Below are positions 4,193 through 5,335 of a DNA stretch of 5,335 nt, in pieces. Origin of the DNA: CAYQAJ01 sp964415245 (GTDB lineage: Bacteria > Planctomycetota > Planctomycetia > Pirellulales > Pirellulaceae); NCBI GenBank assembly GCA_964415245.1, contig CAYQAJ010000331.1, positions 1 through 5,335 of the forward strand. Reading direction: 5' to 3'. Position 1 is the first letter of the stretch. Each line of letters starts with the position of its first letter. The translations under genes were made by a program, and so were the position numbers. Under the pieces are notes generated by a model. The model saw nothing but the letters and a program-made list of their open reading frames with translations. It was not told the origin of the DNA and made no database searches.

Positions 4193-5335
4193 ATCCGCGG
4201 TTTTGCCTGCGCACTTCCCACACTTTCAGCGCCGAAAGCGCGACGAGCGCCAAGATACCGACGACGATTCCGGCTTGATGTGCGTATTGGCGATCGGCCA
4301 TCACGGTGATCACGCCGGCCAAGAGCAGCGCCAGAGTGATAATCGCCACGATGCCGCGCGTGCCCGCAAACAGCGGTTTGCCTTGCGCGATGGCCACGCG
4401 GAACTGCCCGAAGGCGACGACCACGACCACGACCACGCCGACGATGAGCCCCTCGTACATATCGGCGCTGCGTTTGATTACTTTGGAAACGCTGTCGATG
4501 ACAGTCCGCAAAAAGAGCGTTCCCATCACGGTCCCCAGCACCGTGCCGATTCCGCCCTGCAAACTGCACCCTCCCACGACGGCCGCCGCGATAGCGTTCA
4601 GCTCGAAGCCCATGCCTTGTGTTTGCGGCGCGGCCACGCTCTCTTCGCAGAAAAACAGGATGCCGGCGATGCTGGCCGTGACCGCGCTGATGCAGTAGGC
4701 GAGCCATTTCACGTTTTCGGTGCGGATGCCGCTGAGGCGGGCCGCCTGCTCGTTGCCTCCCAACGCATAAATGTGCCGGCCGATGACGGTACGGCTAAGC
4801 AGCAGCCAGATGAGCGCCGCCAACACGAGAAACAGCACCACGGGAATCCACACCGACTTGGCGAGATAGCGGAACCTCTCGTCGAAGATGTCGATCTGCG
4901 TCGTGCCGGAGCTGAGCTTCAACTGAGTCTGAGTAACGTAATCGATCGTCGCCCGAGCCATGCTTCGCAGCCCCACGAGCGAAGCCAGCGTGGCAATGAA
5001 AGGGGGAAGCCCCACCGAGCTAATGAGCCAGGCGTGCAGCGTGCCCACCAGTATGGCAATGAAAATCGTTCCGCCAATCGCCACGCCCATCGCCCACAGC
5101 GGCAACGGCTCGCTGGCGCCAATGGGCGCTTCGTGCGTGATGCAGACCAGAATGCAAGCGCAATTCGTGCTGCTGAACGCGATCATCGAACCGGCGGAAA
5201 GATCGATTCCGCCGGAGATGATAACTACGGCAGCCCCAAGGGCGAAGATGCCCAAGAGCGAAGTCTGCCGGGCAATCTCGATCGCGCTTTGCCCCGGGCT
5301 GTGGTAGTACGTGTGGTTCGAGTCCATCCACGCCG
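4191..5335 (-). CDS. Sugar ABC importer permease (RbsC-like), 5' end beyond the window, with extended C-terminus
   Basis: This is an inner-membrane channel subunit of a CUT2-type importer, partner of the ATPase encoded 9 nt downstream. Residues are numbered from the ATG at 5327. Family motifs are RQTSLLGIFALGAAVVIISG then GIDLSAGS (20-47), GRHIYALGGNEQAARLSGIR (183-202, the loop expected to contact the ATPase) and GGCSLQGGIGTVLGT (252-266). The frame stays open past 5327 to the right edge. Homologues carry about 30 more residues with a first membrane helix before the RQTS motif, so the true start probably lies upstream and 5327 is internal. Escherichia coli RbsC has 321 residues and ends soon after the helix matching 293-308. 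Here about 68 residues follow, with predicted helices at 325-342 and 353-370. A run of seven Val (298-304) is encoded by a short repeat. The upstream neighbour, perhaps a binding protein, is not visible. Confidence 0.92.
   Translation of the reverse strand, partial: AWMDSNHTYYHSPGQSAIEIARQTSLLGIFALGAAVVIISGGIDLSAGSMIAFSSTNCACILVCITHEAPIGASEPLPLWAMGVAIGGTIFIAILVGTLHAWLISSVGLPPFIATLASLVGLRSMARATIDYVTQTQLKLSSGTTQIDIFDERFRYLAKSVWIPVVLFLVLAALIWLLLSRTVIGRHIYALGGNEQAARLSGIRTENVKWLAYCISAVTASIAGILFFCEESVAAPQTQGMGFELNAIAAAVVGGCSLQGGIGTVLGTVMGTLFLRTVIDSVSKVIKRSADMYEGLIVGVVVVVVVAFGQFRVAIAQGKPLFAGTRGIVAIITLALLLAGVITVMADRQYAHQAGIVVGILALVALSALKVWEVRRQNRG
4419..4436. repeat. Three tandem GACCAC hexamers within the permease gene
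   Basis: GACCAC occurs at 4419-4424, 4425-4430 and 4431-4436, and on the coding strand gives alternating GTG GTC codons for most of the seven-valine run. Being in multiples of six, copy changes would add or remove Val pairs without a frameshift. It is short and may be only codon-level chance. Confidence 0.6.

Noticed and set aside
1..5335. tRNA, rRNA, riboswitch or phage genes
   Set aside because: I looked for tRNA-like arms and TTC-purine (T-loop) patterns, rRNA-like sequence and known leader motifs in the gaps and saw none that I could support.

Overview
The window is a GC-rich stretch of bacterial chromosome with four protein genes, all on the minus strand, separated by two repeat-filled intergenic regions. 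The best pointer to the host is the DUF1559 protein in the middle. This family is greatly expanded in Planctomycetota and rare elsewhere. The intergenic mini-hairpins with a GGCGGAGCC core fit a planctomycete of the Pirellulales type. That placement is inference from family knowledge; no rRNA or other phylogenetic marker is present.

Layout from left to right. Positions 1-872 hold the N-terminal 290 residues of a two-domain protein, a GNAT acetyltransferase fused to a carbon-nitrogen hydrolase (nitrilase superfamily). It runs off the left edge just after the first catalytic residue of the hydrolase. Positions 873-1237 are non-coding and carry a cluster of short perfect hairpins, a further hairpin, and one copy of a 28-bp repeat. 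Positions 1238-2326 encode an unusual DUF1559 protein that has several membrane segments in place of the normal type IV pilin-like leader. Positions 2327-2660 are a non-coding mosaic: a second, inverted copy of the 28-bp repeat, a GTAC palindrome, three 9-bp tandem units, a 27-bp hairpin repeat of a type common in proteobacteria, and a C-rich heptamer array that is a strong G-quadruplex motif on the coding strand.

Positions 2661-5335 hold two genes of a CUT2-type (RbsA/RbsC-like) carbohydrate ABC importer. The permease comes first and is open at the right edge. The double-domain ATPase follows after a 9-nt gap, with a GTG start whose Shine-Dalgarno sequence overlaps the permease stop codon, so the two look co-transcribed and translationally coupled. 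The ATPase has one intact ATP site and one degenerate site. The permease carries about 68 extra C-terminal residues with two additional predicted membrane helices. No substrate-binding protein lies in the window; if it is in the same operon it should be upstream, beyond position 5335. The sugar cannot be named from these two subunits.

I see no complete undescribed system here. The most useful leads are the G-quadruplex motif directly after the ATPase stop, the non-pilin DUF1559 protein flanked by inverted repeats, the C-terminal extension of the permease, and the degenerate second ATP site.
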